A DNA stretch of 64,000 nt from Stieleria neptunia (GTDB taxonomy: Bacteria > Planctomycetota > Planctomycetia > Pirellulales > Pirellulaceae), in assembly GCF_007754155.1 (NCBI RefSeq), contig NZ_CP037423.1, positions 4,340,001 to 4,404,000 on the forward strand. The letters run 5' to 3'. Shown piece by piece: positions 36,382 to 45,794 of the stretch; position 1 is the first letter of the stretch; each line of letters begins with the position of its first letter. A program made the position numbers and the translations under genes. Below the pieces are notes generated by a model, which saw nothing but the letters and a program-made list of their open reading frames with translations, had not been told where the DNA came from and did no database searches.

Positions 36382-38856
36382 TCAATGATTCGAGTAGCGG
36401 ATCTCGGGCGAATAACGCAATGCCTTGGCGGCGTGCGGGGGCAGCGCTTTCTGCAGGTCCAGGCACTCTTTTTCGCGGACCGGATTGGGGTCGTGCATGA
36501 TGTGGGTGACCAGCGCGACGACCAATTCGTTGCGTCGGGTTTCGGCGGCACGTTTGTTGAATAGCCGTTTGACGACGGGAATGCTGCCGACCAGGGGAAC
36601 CTTCGCTTCGCTCATGGAATCGGTTTCGCGGATCAGGCCGCCGATCACCAGCCCGCTGCCGTCGGGCATCAGCACGGTCGTGGAAACTTGCGTCGTGTCT
36701 TCTTCGGGAAAGCCGCTCTCGGTGATCTTGCCGCCGGAGACTTTGGGCAGGACCGTCATCAGGATGTTGCCGTCTTGCGTGATCACGGGCGTGACTTCCA
36801 AGACGATCCCGACGTCCAAGAACTGGACATTTTGAATCGTTGCCGTTTGCGTGGTTGTGGCGACGGCGTACGGCAGACGTTGTCCGATTTGCACTTTGGC
36901 CGTTTGCCGATTGACCACACTGACTTTGGGGGATGCCAGGGTGCGCGAGTTGGTGTTGACGTGGATCGCCTCGATCAAATGCCCGATGTCGGTCCCATTG
37001 ATCCGGAATGCCAGCGACGGCCCCTCGGGGTTTTCTTCGGCGAATCCCGTTCCTTCCAAAACGACTTTGGCGCCCGAGACCCGCGCCAGTGCACGCAAAT
37101 TCACGCCGTGTCGTTCTTCGTCATTCAAGTCGATTTGCAGCACATGGGCTTCGACCAGGACTTGTCGCGGCGGAATATCGATCTGGGCGATGTACTGGGA
37201 AACACGTTGGTGCCCCGCTTCGTTGTCTTCGACGATCAACAGTTCACGCGTCTTGAGTTGATCCAGCTGATCCGCTTCACTGGTGTACGCCTTGCCGACC
37301 GGGGACAGCAGTCCGGTGACGACCGATTGCACATCGGCGGCGGCGACATAGTTGAGCGGATAGACTTGCAGCCTACGGCCTTGGACTTTGGGATCCAGGG
37401 TCGCCGTTTCGGCGCCGGTGACATACAGCAGGTTGTCCGACCGATGCCAATGAAAACCCGCGACACCCAAAATGGCATCCAGCACTTCGTCCAGCCGCGC
37501 ACCGCGGATGCTGACGGTGACCGGTCCGTTCACATCTGGGCCGATCACAAGATTCAAAGTGTGGTGATCGGCGATCATCCTTAGCACGCTGCGCAAGTCG
37601 GCATCGTTGGCGATCAGGGTGACCAGGTCGGCGTGTTTTTCCAGCGTCGCGCGATCGGTGCCGGGGGCCGGCTTGAGTGGGATCGCAAAACCTTTTCGAT
37701 CGGCCGCCGGTTGTGGCAATTCTGTCGGGGCATCGGCGGCTTCGGCGTCGTCGGATTCCGCGACGACTTGGGCGATCCGTCGAGTCGAATGTGGCAGCGA
37801 GCCGACAATCAAGTCAGCGATTTGAACGTCACGCCGCTGATCGGCATCTGATTCGGCATCTGGTTCGGCATGGTGGACGACGTAATCAATGCTGCCGTTG
37901 TGAACGCTCAAGTTTTCCGCGGTCGCCGGTTGAGCGAGTTGGATCGATTGCAGATTTCCGATGTCGCTCGGGTGCGGCGGCGCCATCGGTGTGTAGGCCG
38001 CGCGGGCGGGACTGGGCGTCAGCGGTTGTGGCATCGTTCCCACCGGTTCGGGAGCGGGCATCAACCGTGCCGATGCGACGGGACGCAGCCCGTCGGGGAC
38101 GCGTTGCGGCCGCCGCGCGGGATGCCGATGCTTGGCCGTGTCACCCGTCGTGGCGGTGGGGCGCGAGCCGGGCGGGGCGGAGCGGATGTCGCTTGAGCGG
38201 TTGGGGACGGGCAGTGCGATCGGTGTCTTGCCAGCAATCGGGACGATTCGAGACGCAGCACTGGTCCGCCGCTGGCGGGTGCCGGGACGGATGCCGGCCG
38301 TCTGGTCCGACAGCTCGGCCAGCGGTATCACATCGGCCGGCGGCAAGGGCAGTGCGGTCAGCGGAGCGCTGTCGTGGGCCGCTGGGGGCTGCGATCGCCC
38401 ACGAGTTTGCCATTGCGAGGGATCGGACGCAGGCGAATCGGAAGCTTCCGACGACGACGACGGTCCGGTTGATTCGAACGCGGCCAACGCGACCGGTGCA
38501 TGGGGCGGATCGTCAGCTGCTGCGACCAGCCGAATCGCCGAGGCATCGATTCCTGGGGGCAGATTCGTCAACTGATGGGCGGTCGTCACGTCGGCAGGGA
38601 ACACACCGATTTCGGAGCTTCCCGCCTGCAAGATGGTCTTGGATTTACCGCGCAGCAGTAAAGCCGACGGGGGCTCGCAGGCCGGGTCGCCGGGAGTTTC
38701 TGGCAGATCAGGGCGCTGGGAGCCGCTGGTTTTGCCGGTCGCGTTTGTGCCGGCGGCGATTTTGCTGGCGCGTTCGACTTGGGTATCCGCGGTTTGCGCA
38801 CACGGCATCATCCCCAAGCAGAGGGTTCCGATGATCGCCAGAGACAAAATCCGCAT
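36382..38856 (-). CDS. Secretin (GspD/PilQ family)
   Basis: Outer-membrane multimeric pore of the secretion/pilus machine, 824 residues. A signal peptide starts MRILSLAIIGTLCLGMM, which sets the start at this ATG (ggaag upstream). Residues ~30-390 are Pro/Ala/Ser-rich with no recognisable domain. An STN-like domain follows (LVTLIANDADLRSVLRMIAD, about 415), then N1-type repeat (LQVYPLNYVAAADVQSVVTG) and the secretin core with NTNSRTLASPKVSVVN, VQFLDVGIVLEVTPVI and VPLVGSIPVVKRLFNKR, characteristic of the family C-terminus. It ends the - strand locus whose order matches pilMNOPQ, so a PilQ-like role is likely. The long N-terminal extension is unusual. Confidence 0.93.
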   Translation of the reverse strand: MRILSLAIIGTLCLGMMPCAQTADTQVERASKIAAGTNATGKTSGSQRPDLPETPGDPACEPPSALLLRGKSKTILQAGSSEIGVFPADVTTAHQLTNLPPGIDASAIRLVAAADDPPHAPVALAAFESTGPSSSSEASDSPASDPSQWQTRGRSQPPAAHDSAPLTALPLPPADVIPLAELSDQTAGIRPGTRQRRTSAASRIVPIAGKTPIALPVPNRSSDIRSAPPGSRPTATTGDTAKHRHPARRPQRVPDGLRPVASARLMPAPEPVGTMPQPLTPSPARAAYTPMAPPHPSDIGNLQSIQLAQPATAENLSVHNGSIDYVVHHAEPDAESDADQRRDVQIADLIVGSLPHSTRRIAQVVAESDDAEAADAPTELPQPAADRKGFAIPLKPAPGTDRATLEKHADLVTLIANDADLRSVLRMIADHHTLNLVIGPDVNGPVTVSIRGARLDEVLDAILGVAGFHWHRSDNLLYVTGAETATLDPKVQGRRLQVYPLNYVAAADVQSVVTGLLSPVGKAYTSEADQLDQLKTRELLIVEDNEAGHQRVSQYIAQIDIPPRQVLVEAHVLQIDLNDEERHGVNLRALARVSGAKVVLEGTGFAEENPEGPSLAFRINGTDIGHLIEAIHVNTNSRTLASPKVSVVNRQTAKVQIGQRLPYAVATTTQTATIQNVQFLDVGIVLEVTPVITQDGNILMTVLPKVSGGKITESGFPEEDTTQVSTTVLMPDGSGLVIGGLIRETDSMSEAKVPLVGSIPVVKRLFNKRAAETRRNELVVALVTHIMHDPNPVREKECLDLQKALPPHAAKALRYSPEIRYSNH

Positions 38857-39007
38857 CCGGTGAGCTTCCTTGCACGTTGGATGAACTGAAAACCCGAACA
38901 ACCGACACAATCGGCATAAACTAACACTGTTGTCGTATCGGCGTCTGACGCGCGACAGCGAAGCAAAACCTGTGAACTTGATCCAATTAGGGAGAATTGA
39001 CGAATCC

Positions 39008-39544
39008 CTAGGGAGCGACCTCAACCCCCTGATCGGAGACCTCGATGACCACGACGCCGGTTTCCAATGTTTCACCCGATCGCACGATTTGGCCGTCGAT
39101 CAGTGCCTTGCGATCGGTTCCCTCGTACGCCCCATAGACAGCACCCAGGTTGTATTGCACCGTTGATGGGGGCTCGACTTGTGTCGGAGTCGGTTCGGGG
39201 GCGGATTGAACGACTTCCACTGCCGGTCCCCGAAACAAATCCGTCGCGGTGATCACGTCGTGGGTCAGGGTGGGCAGATCGGCGGCCGTGACCAAGCGTT
39301 CGATTAATTCATCCTGGTCGCCGTCCGGGGTCTGCTGGTCGAGTGGTTTGAGAGAGACAAGTGACGTCTTGATCGAGGTCGCAGCGTCGCCGGTCGGAGG
39401 TTCGCCCGACGGGGAACAGACCAGCGCGATCAACAACACGGTCAGCAGGAATGCGACCAGGGCAAGTTGTTTCTTCTTTTTGGCGTCGTTGGGGGGGACC
39501 GTGCGTGGTCGCGGACCGGCACTGCGGTTCGGGTCAGGTTTCAT
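39008..39544 (-). CDS. PilP/GspC/GspB-like alignment protein
   Basis: A 178-residue inner-membrane anchored protein: basic N-terminus, one membrane helix (LALVAFLLTVLLIALVC), a linker with Pro/Thr-rich stretch, and a small C-terminal beta domain (VYGAYEGTDRKALIDGQIV then GETLETGVVVIEVSDQGVEV). That domain resembles the homology-region fold of GspC/PilP that links the inner-membrane complex to the secretin. Position between PilO-like and secretin genes fits PilP. Assignment rests on context and domain shape. Its ATG overlaps the end of the PilO-like gene by 11 bases, implying coupled translation. Confidence 0.68.
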   Translation of the reverse strand: MKPDPNRSAGPRPRTVPPNDAKKKKQLALVAFLLTVLLIALVCSPSGEPPTGDAATSIKTSLVSLKPLDQQTPDGDQDELIERLVTAADLPTLTHDVITATDLFRGPAVEVVQSAPEPTPTQVEPPSTVQYNLGAVYGAYEGTDRKALIDGQIVRSGETLETGVVVIEVSDQGVEVAP

Positions 39545-40229
39545 GATCGCTGCTCCGCTTCAAAAGTTTTGCGGCGGTCGTGTCTTTCCCGGCCGACGGG
39601 ATGCGCAGAGAAACGGTGGCGAGGCATCGGACCGGGTCCGGGTTGCCGGCATGGGCCGCGGCGGCGCGATCGTCTGGGGCGGCTCGAATGAGACGGATTT
39701 CGTCGCACCAGATTGGCAAGTCGGCGGTGACGCTCCGTTGCAGGAACCGGCAGATGTCTGGGTAGGACCCCCGGATTTCACATTCCGCTTCCAGTACGGC
39801 GATGCGTTTTCCCTGATGGGGGCGGCCACGATCCAGGGCGATCAACTGCACACCGCAGGCAGCGGCTTCATTTTGCAGGCTCGATCGCACGTTTTCCCAA
39901 GAGCGGTTGTGCGGCAGCCAGGCGGCGATCTGATCGATGCGCTGTTGAGTCAGGCGTCGACGTTCATCGGCTTGGTTGAATTCATTCTGCAACCGATTGC
40001 GACTGGAGATCAATTCGATGGCGTCTGCGATTTGCTGTGGGCTGTGGGAGGGGTCGGCGGCCAAGATTTCGGGATAAATCCAAATCGTACTCGCCAATGC
40101 GATCAGCCCCGTCGCGATGATTCCACAGACGACGTGGCATCGCAGCGGTGTGCTGACCCAGCGCAGGTGCGGCGCCGGCTCGGTGCCCCATCTCGCGTTG
40201 TTCCGATGCAGGTGATTGGGATGGTTCAT
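39534..40229 (-). CDS. PilO/GspM-like alignment protein
   Basis: A 231-residue protein with one N-terminal membrane helix (VVCGIIATGLIALASTIWIY), a coiled coil (SSRNRLQNEFNQADERRRLT), and a C-terminal ferredoxin-like region (GVQLIALDRGRP, then YPDICRFLQRSV), as in PilO/GspM. The ATG is preferred over an upstream in-frame start because it gives the usual short cytoplasmic N-terminus. It overlaps the PilN-like gene by 4 bases and the PilP-like gene by 11 bases. PilO pairs with PilN in the inner-membrane alignment complex. Confidence 0.75.
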   Translation of the reverse strand: MNHPNHLHRNNARWGTEPAPHLRWVSTPLRCHVVCGIIATGLIALASTIWIYPEILAADPSHSPQQIADAIELISSRNRLQNEFNQADERRRLTQQRIDQIAAWLPHNRSWENVRSSLQNEAAACGVQLIALDRGRPHQGKRIAVLEAECEIRGSYPDICRFLQRSVTADLPIWCDEIRLIRAAPDDRAAAAHAGNPDPVRCLATVSLRIPSAGKDTTAAKLLKRSSDHET

Positions 40230-40999
40230 GGCAGCAACGTTGACGAGAGCGGTTGTGCGGTGACTTGAATCAGGGCCTCGCGCCACGCGCCACCGGGGGT
40301 GTTCAATTGGACCTCTTGCAAGCGGCCCGATTGTTCCAAGCGGTCGTTCCAGGGCATCAAGACATCCCGGCTGTTGGCGACCGCGGTCAACGAGACGCGG
40401 GGCACCGCCCAGGACGGTGGCTCTTTCAGTGACACGTCATATTCCAGTGGCAATTTGACCTCGATCGACTGCACGTCCAGGTGTTGCGCCGCCGGGACTT
40501 TGGGGCCCGGGTGTGTGGCCTGCGCCACGGCGCCCAGCACTTGCGCGACGCTGTCGTCGGGCTTGGCCGATTCGACCCAGGTGCACCATTTTTCCAACAA
40601 CGCGTTTTCGGTTTTCAACAGACGCGTGGTGCGGCGGAGTTCGGCAATTGGTTGCGCTTGTTCGACCAGGACGGCGTTCTTGGCGATGGTTCGACGGCCG
40701 CGCAGCCACAGGGTGACGGACGATCCGACGGTGATCGACAAGAGCACCAGCAGCACCACCGACCACTTCTGAAAGGCCTGTTCGGCATGACGTCTGGCGC
40801 GGTAGTGTGGCGGCATCAGCTCGAAATCCTGCCAGCCGCCCAAGCCGTCGGTCACGTTTTGACACGGCACCGCTGCGGTCGGTGCGTCCGGCGGCCATGG
40901 CATCGGGGCCATCGCATCGGAGGGTTCGGGAACAAAATCGATGCCGACACTTCCGAGGTCATCGTGCTCGGTGGTGGCGTGTTGTTCGAGTTGCATCAT
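40226..40999 (-). CDS. PilN/GspL-C-like alignment protein
   Basis: A 257-residue protein. The cytoplasmic part carries FELMPPHYRARRHAEQAFQK, matching the PilN motif (INLLPxxxR) that docks onto PilM, then a membrane helix (VVLLVLLSITVGSSVTLWL, about residue 80) and a coiled coil before a ferredoxin-like periplasmic domain. It starts with ATGATG overlapping the PilM stop. The ~55 acidic/proline-rich residues before the PilN motif are longer than usual. Confidence 0.75.
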   Translation of the reverse strand: MMQLEQHATTEHDDLGSVGIDFVPEPSDAMAPMPWPPDAPTAAVPCQNVTDGLGGWQDFELMPPHYRARRHAEQAFQKWSVVLLVLLSITVGSSVTLWLRGRRTIAKNAVLVEQAQPIAELRRTTRLLKTENALLEKWCTWVESAKPDDSVAQVLGAVAQATHPGPKVPAAQHLDVQSIEVKLPLEYDVSLKEPPSWAVPRVSLTAVANSRDVLMPWNDRLEQSGRLQEVQLNTPGGAWREALIQVTAQPLSSTLLP

Positions 41000-42108
41000 C
41001 GCCCATAGCCTCGACTGGAACAGCGGGTCGCGGCCCACGCCAGAGAAAGTGCTCCGGCATAGGACGAATCGAGTCGGCGGACGAATTCGACGTCGCGGTC
41101 GAGGTACTTGGCCAGAGTCGTCGGACGCTGGGGGCCACTGTAGGACCAAATCGCGACGGGGGTTTCGGTCAGGGTGGCGATGATTTCATCGACACCCTGG
41201 ATTTCCGCCAGCGGCCCGGCGATCAGGAGTGGTTTGGTGGAGACGCCGCCCATGTCGGCGCGGGCGGCGTAACGGGCGGTCGCCCTGAATTCGGTCGCGA
41301 TTTCGGTCAGGTAAGGGCGCAGGGTATGGGCGTCGAGCGGCCGATCGGGTTGGTCCAATTCCAAGATCTGCTCGGGCAGCGAAGGCAGCGTCCGCGTCAA
41401 ACCGACTCCCGTCTGGTGCCGCACTGAGACCAGCACCGAGGCGTGACCGAGCCAGAGCACGGCTTGGGCGTCGATGCCGGTCAAGGATTCTGCGGCGTGG
41501 GCCAGCGCGACACCGTGCGGCAGGATCGATTGAACGTTGAAACCATTGGCGCTGGCAATGTCGGTGATCTGACAGGCGGTCTGTTCCGCTGTGGCCGCGA
41601 TCACGTATTGATCCTCACCGCAGGGGTGACCGTGATGGACGCCCACGACCGGCCAATGGCACAAGTGTGCGTCACTTTGGAACACCGATTGACGGAACAT
41701 TTCGCTGCAGCGATGGCGGGCCTGGGGAATGTCGTTGCCGACGACGGTTTGGTAATGCGTCCAGGCGATCGGCAGCGCGATGGCCGCGACGTTGCTCTCC
41801 CCTTCGATACAGCGTGGCAGACGCTGGTGGATCGACGTCAGGACCTCCTGCAACCACTGTGGCGTCATGTCTTGGTCGCGTTCGGTCGGCAATGCGAATT
41901 GATGACGGCTGACCCAAGCGTGTTCGTTGCCCGGTCGGTCGGAGGAACGAAGCGTCGCCACGCGAACGTTGTGTTCGCCGACGTCGATGCCGATGTAGGC
42001 CGTGCCGTGCTGAGAAAACTGTCCCGATCGCCGCCAAAACGTCATCGTCGGCGCACGGTGTTTCACGTTCGGCCGAGTCTGCGAGACGGGGGATGGGGTG
42101 GACGTCAT
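40996..42108 (-). CDS. PilM-like actin-fold cytoplasmic protein
   Basis: A 370-residue protein of the PilM/GspL-N type, which binds PilN at the inner face and connects to the assembly ATPase. The actin-like phosphate-1 motif is YIGIDVGEHNVRVATL; the adenosine region is LLIAGPLAEIQGVDEII. The phosphate-2 region reads AVLWLGHASVLVSV, lacking the usual Asp-Ile-Gly, so nucleotide binding may be weak. ATG 42108 is chosen; 42045 (right before the conserved core) and 42177 are alternatives. It is followed without a gap by the PilN-like gene and preceded by a 174-base gap from gspF. Confidence 0.82.
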   Translation of the reverse strand: MTSTPSPVSQTRPNVKHRAPTMTFWRRSGQFSQHGTAYIGIDVGEHNVRVATLRSSDRPGNEHAWVSRHQFALPTERDQDMTPQWLQEVLTSIHQRLPRCIEGESNVAAIALPIAWTHYQTVVGNDIPQARHRCSEMFRQSVFQSDAHLCHWPVVGVHHGHPCGEDQYVIAATAEQTACQITDIASANGFNVQSILPHGVALAHAAESLTGIDAQAVLWLGHASVLVSVRHQTGVGLTRTLPSLPEQILELDQPDRPLDAHTLRPYLTEIATEFRATARYAARADMGGVSTKPLLIAGPLAEIQGVDEIIATLTETPVAIWSYSGPQRPTTLAKYLDRDVEFVRRLDSSYAGALSLAWAATRCSSRGYGR

Positions 42109-42282
42109 GATCGGGCAGGGTCGAGGAAAGGCCGGCCTAGAATCCGCCTCAGGCTCGGCAGTAGGGATGTACGTCACAGAAGCGAACGGATCAAACGATT
42201 GCGATCTCCTACCTCAATGCCGGGGCGGGCGTGTTGGGGGGGAGACTAGTGTTGCCGTTGTAATCGGCAGATTCGAATCCGA

Positions 42283-43587
42283 TCAACCGCCTTGGATCGT
42301 GGAAACGTCCAACAGCGGCAGCATCACCGACATCACGATGCCGGCGACGAAGACGCCCATCACCAGGATGATCACCGGTTCGAGCGCGATGACCAGTCGT
42401 TTGATCTTGCGTCCGCCTTCTTGTTCGTAAAAGCGGCCGATGTCATCGAGGACTTCCGCGACTCGCCCGGTCCGTTCACCCGTCGCCATCATCTGGGTCG
42501 CTTCGGTGGGCAGAAAGTCAGCCGTCGCCAACGCGTCGCTGGCGCTGAGCCCATCGATCAGATTGGCTTCGACGCGATCGAGAAGATCGTGCCAGGAACG
42601 GTCTTGCACGGTATCGCGTGTCAGTCGCACCGCTTGCAACATCGGGACGCCGCCGCGGACCATCGCCGCGATCGTGCGAAAGTACCTTCCGGCGATCAGG
42701 GGGCGATAAGCGTCTTTGATCATCGGCGCGTAAAGCAACAGTTTACCGATCGGGCCTTGGATCAAGGGGTGGCGACGCAGCATGAACAACGCCACGATCG
42801 CGGCGATGCCGACGGGAAACAGCACCATCCAATAGTCGCGACCGAAAGTCCCGACGTCCAACAAGAATTGGGTCGACGCCGGGACGGGCCGTCCGGTGGA
42901 TTGGAACACGCGTCCGAATTGCGGCAGGACACCGAGGATCAGTGCGGTCATCACGACCGAGGCGGCGGCGATCAAGATCACCGGATAGATCATCGCGCCG
43001 ACAATCGAGGCCCGCATTTCCAATTCCCCACGCATCCGTTCGCAGACGTTGCCAAGGGTTTGCGGGACATCGCCGGTCGCTTCGGCCGCGGCAAGCATCG
43101 GCGGCAGCGAGGCGGGAAAGTATTGTCCGTGTGCCGCGACGGCACTGGAAAAACGGCTGCCCCCGCTGAGCGACTGGTGAATCGCATCCAGGGATTCGCC
43201 CAGACGCGGGTCCTGGCAATGGTCCGCGACGTGGCCGACCGCTTCTGCGATCTCAACGCCGTTTTGACTCATCACGGCCAACTGGTTCAGACTCAACAGA
43301 ACCGTCGACGACGAAACCGGGAACAGGAAGATGCCGCCAGATCCCGATGGGCGGGTCGGCGAGGGCAACGCCGCCGCGGGATTGGCCGCGGGATTGCCCC
43401 GGGGATTGGCAAGCGGGTTGTGTGCCGCGCTGTGTGCCGAGCTGCGAGTCGGTCCGGGGGCTTGATTGCCCGTGGATCGAGACCCGCTGTCGGCCGAACC
43501 GCGTGATGGGAAGGAGCCGGGCGCGGGAGAACCGGACAGGTCTTCCCGTTCATTCGGCACGGTTTTCAGTGGGGTGAACGCCTTCAT
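42283..43587 (-). CDS. gspF: GspF/PilC platform protein (second locus)
   Basis: A 434-residue inner-membrane platform. The N-terminal ~90 residues are low complexity with Asn-Pro-rich near-repeats (NPLANPRGNPAANPAA). Two T2SSF domains follow: LLSLNQLAVMSQNGVEIAEA / AAAEATGDVPQTL and RYFRTIAAMVRGGVPMLQAV / TGERTGRVAEVL, each with membrane helices (ILIAAASVVMTALILGVLPQ; VIILVMGVFVAGIVMSVMLP). Highly diverged from the other GspF of this window and lacking its central hydrophobic insert. It starts four bases after the upstream GspE stop and leads into the pilM-like gene. Confidence 0.92.
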   Translation of the reverse strand: MKAFTPLKTVPNEREDLSGSPAPGSFPSRGSADSGSRSTGNQAPGPTRSSAHSAAHNPLANPRGNPAANPAAALPSPTRPSGSGGIFLFPVSSSTVLLSLNQLAVMSQNGVEIAEAVGHVADHCQDPRLGESLDAIHQSLSGGSRFSSAVAAHGQYFPASLPPMLAAAEATGDVPQTLGNVCERMRGELEMRASIVGAMIYPVILIAAASVVMTALILGVLPQFGRVFQSTGRPVPASTQFLLDVGTFGRDYWMVLFPVGIAAIVALFMLRRHPLIQGPIGKLLLYAPMIKDAYRPLIAGRYFRTIAAMVRGGVPMLQAVRLTRDTVQDRSWHDLLDRVEANLIDGLSASDALATADFLPTEATQMMATGERTGRVAEVLDDIGRFYEQEGGRKIKRLVIALEPVIILVMGVFVAGIVMSVMLPLLDVSTIQGG

Positions 43588-43591
43588 GATT

Positions 43592-45433
43592 TCAATCGAC
43601 CAGTGCCACGCGTCCGACTTCTTCCAAGCTGGTCACTTTGTTCTTTGCCAACTCGATCCCTTCGCTCAAGAGCGTCGGCCCGGTCCGAGAGCGACGCAGC
43701 GTTTCCAGGTCCGCACCGTCGTTGATCAGCGTGCGGACGTCGGGAGTCATCTCAAACAATTCGTAAACGCCCGAGCGGCCGCGATAGCCCGATTCGTAGC
43801 ACTCGCCGCAGCCACGGCTGCGCGCAAAACCCTGCCGTGGGTCACCGACGTAATGCAGTTCTTCCAGCATCTTGGTCGACGGGTAATAGGTTTCTTTGCA
43901 GTGGGGACAAAGATTTCGCATCAAGCGTTGCGCGATCACACCGGCCAGGCTTGCGGCGATTTTGAAACTTTCGATTCCCATGTCCATCAACCGGGTGATC
44001 GCGGCGGCACTGTCATTGGTGTGCAAGGTGCTCAGGACCAGGTGTCCGGTCAGAGCCGCCTGGATCGCGGTCTCGGCGGTCTCGCGGTCACGGATTTCAC
44101 CGACCATGATGACATCGGGGTCTTGTCGCAAGATGCTTCGCAGGGCTTGGGCAAATGTCATCCCGGTTTCTTTGGCGACTTGAACCTGGTTGATCAATTC
44201 CAGTTGGTACTCGACCGGATCTTCGACGGTGATCACGTTCCGTTCGATGCCTTTGATCAGTTCGATGGCCGAATAGAGCGTCGTGGTTTTTCCGCTGCCG
44301 GTCGGTCCGGTCACCAGCACCAACCCGTGCGGCCGTGACAGCATGCGGCGGACGGAGTTCAGCGAGGTGTTGGGCAGCCCAAGCGCATTGAGATCGAAGG
44401 TGACGCTATTGCGATCGAGCACCCGCATCACGACTTTCTCACCGAGCACGGTGGGCAGCGTGCTGACACGGAGGTCGACGTCGCGGCGGCTGATACGCAC
44501 GTGCAGCCGCCCGTCCTGGGGTTGCCGGTGTTCGGCGATGTCCAGCTTTGCCATGACCTTGATCCGCGAGACGATCGCGGCGTGCATTTCCTTGCGCGGC
44601 TTCATGACTTCGCGGAGTGCGCCGTCGATGCGAAAGCGGATCGACGTGAATTTCTTGCCGGCTTCGATGTGGATGTCGCTGGCGCCTTGCCGAACGGCCT
44701 GGATGATCGCGTAGTTGACCAGGTTGATCACCGGGCTGCCTTCGGCCAACTGTTGCGTGCCGTGCAGGTCCAGATCGATCGTTTCGGAATCGATTTCCAG
44801 TTGTTCGACGTCCAGATCCGCGGTCACCGAATCGACGGCAAAGTCGTCTTCGTAACAGCGCGGCAACAGCCGTTCGATGCCGCTGGCCAGGGTCAACACG
44901 GGGCGGATGCGGCAACCGCTGATGTCGCTCAGCGCGTCGATCGCCGCCAGGTCCTGGGGGTCGGCCATCGCCACGGTCAGTTCATCGCGGACGCGCATCA
45001 GCGGCAACACGCGATAGCGTTCGGCTTCCTCGCGGGGGATCAGCGCGACGGCGATCGGGTCGATCAATCCCTCGCGGAGCTTGACGCCTTCGACGCCCAG
45101 TTGTTCGCCCAGCATGGGCAGCAAGCTGGCCTCGTCGACCAGCCCCAGTTCCGCCACGACCTCGCCGAGTCGTTTGAAGTGTTTCCGTTTGACGCGGCCG
45201 ATCGATTCGGTGCCCTCTTGAGCGGCCAGGGCCTGCAACCGGTCTTCTTCGCTGGCCTGGTGCGCCAGCGCGGTTTCCAGTTGGTCTTCGCGGATCAACC
45301 CGGCTTCGATCAAGCGGCTTCCCAGCGGCATCACGCCGTGCGTCAGGCCGGGACGGCGTGACGGCAGCACGATCCGCGGCGGACCGAGACCGGCGGCATC
45401 GGAGGACGGTTTCGCAATCGTTTTCATCGCCAT
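43592..45433 (-). CDS. gspE: GspE/PilB-family assembly ATPase (third copy)
   Basis: A 613-residue extension ATPase. The N-terminal GspE domain (LGSRLIEAGLIREDQLETAL and RLGEVVAELGLVDEASLLPM) is followed by an ASDIHIEAG segment, Walker A GPTGSGKTTT (about residue 373), Asp box VEDPVEYQLE, Walker B VIMVGEIRD and zinc tetracysteine CPHC/CGEC. The final ~60 residues end with LAKNKVTSLEEVGRV, usual for the family. It is co-directional with STAS, kinase and receiver genes 13-16 bases apart or overlapping, and gspF begins four bases after its stop. ATG 45427 is an alternative start. Confidence 0.95.
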   Translation of the reverse strand: MAMKTIAKPSSDAAGLGPPRIVLPSRRPGLTHGVMPLGSRLIEAGLIREDQLETALAHQASEEDRLQALAAQEGTESIGRVKRKHFKRLGEVVAELGLVDEASLLPMLGEQLGVEGVKLREGLIDPIAVALIPREEAERYRVLPLMRVRDELTVAMADPQDLAAIDALSDISGCRIRPVLTLASGIERLLPRCYEDDFAVDSVTADLDVEQLEIDSETIDLDLHGTQQLAEGSPVINLVNYAIIQAVRQGASDIHIEAGKKFTSIRFRIDGALREVMKPRKEMHAAIVSRIKVMAKLDIAEHRQPQDGRLHVRISRRDVDLRVSTLPTVLGEKVVMRVLDRNSVTFDLNALGLPNTSLNSVRRMLSRPHGLVLVTGPTGSGKTTTLYSAIELIKGIERNVITVEDPVEYQLELINQVQVAKETGMTFAQALRSILRQDPDVIMVGEIRDRETAETAIQAALTGHLVLSTLHTNDSAAAITRLMDMGIESFKIAASLAGVIAQRLMRNLCPHCKETYYPSTKMLEELHYVGDPRQGFARSRGCGECYESGYRGRSGVYELFEMTPDVRTLINDGADLETLRRSRTGPTLLSEGIELAKNKVTSLEEVGRVALVD

Positions 45434-45445
45434 CGAATCCTCCGG

Positions 45446-45778
45446 TTAGGCAAAACTGCCGAGTGCGGTCGTCAGATCGGGGAACGTTTCGATGTGGGCG
45501 CCGACGCCGGTGATCCGCAACAGGTCGTCGCAAAGTTCGCCGACGCTGCACAAACGCAGGCATCCGCCACGCCGACAGCACTCGTCGCTGAGCCCGAGCA
45601 GCCATTCCAACCCGCGGCTGTCGATCAGCGGGGTGTCGCTGAAATCGACGACGATGGCGGGGACGCCGCCGGTCAGTTTGCTGGCGATCATCTCCCCGAT
45701 CGGGCCGACCGTCTCGGCGCGAAGCGGGCCTTCGGAACGAACGACATAGACGCTGCCGTGTTTATCAAGTCGGGCCAT
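45446..45778 (-). CDS. STAS-domain protein (anti-anti-sigma-like)
   Basis: A 110-residue single STAS domain. The beta-strand then loop DFSDTPLIDSRGLEWLLGLS contains the phosphorylatable Ser of the SpoIIAA/RsbV type (DSRG), which in the family is controlled by an anti-sigma kinase and a PP2C phosphatase. No such partner kinase or phosphatase is in the window. It lies between the histidine kinase and gspE in the same operon. Two Cys residues (ECCRR) near the middle are not typical. Confidence 0.9.
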   Translation of the reverse strand: MARLDKHGSVYVVRSEGPLRAETVGPIGEMIASKLTGGVPAIVVDFSDTPLIDSRGLEWLLGLSDECCRRGGCLRLCSVGELCDDLLRITGVGAHIETFPDLTTALGSFA

Positions 45779-45794
45779 GGTGGTACGCCTTTGT

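Noticed and set aside
42292..43506. Long + strand frame (404 codons) opposite the second gspF
   Set aside because: Antisense shadow of a gene with clear T2SSF domains; His/Arg/Asp-rich without motif.
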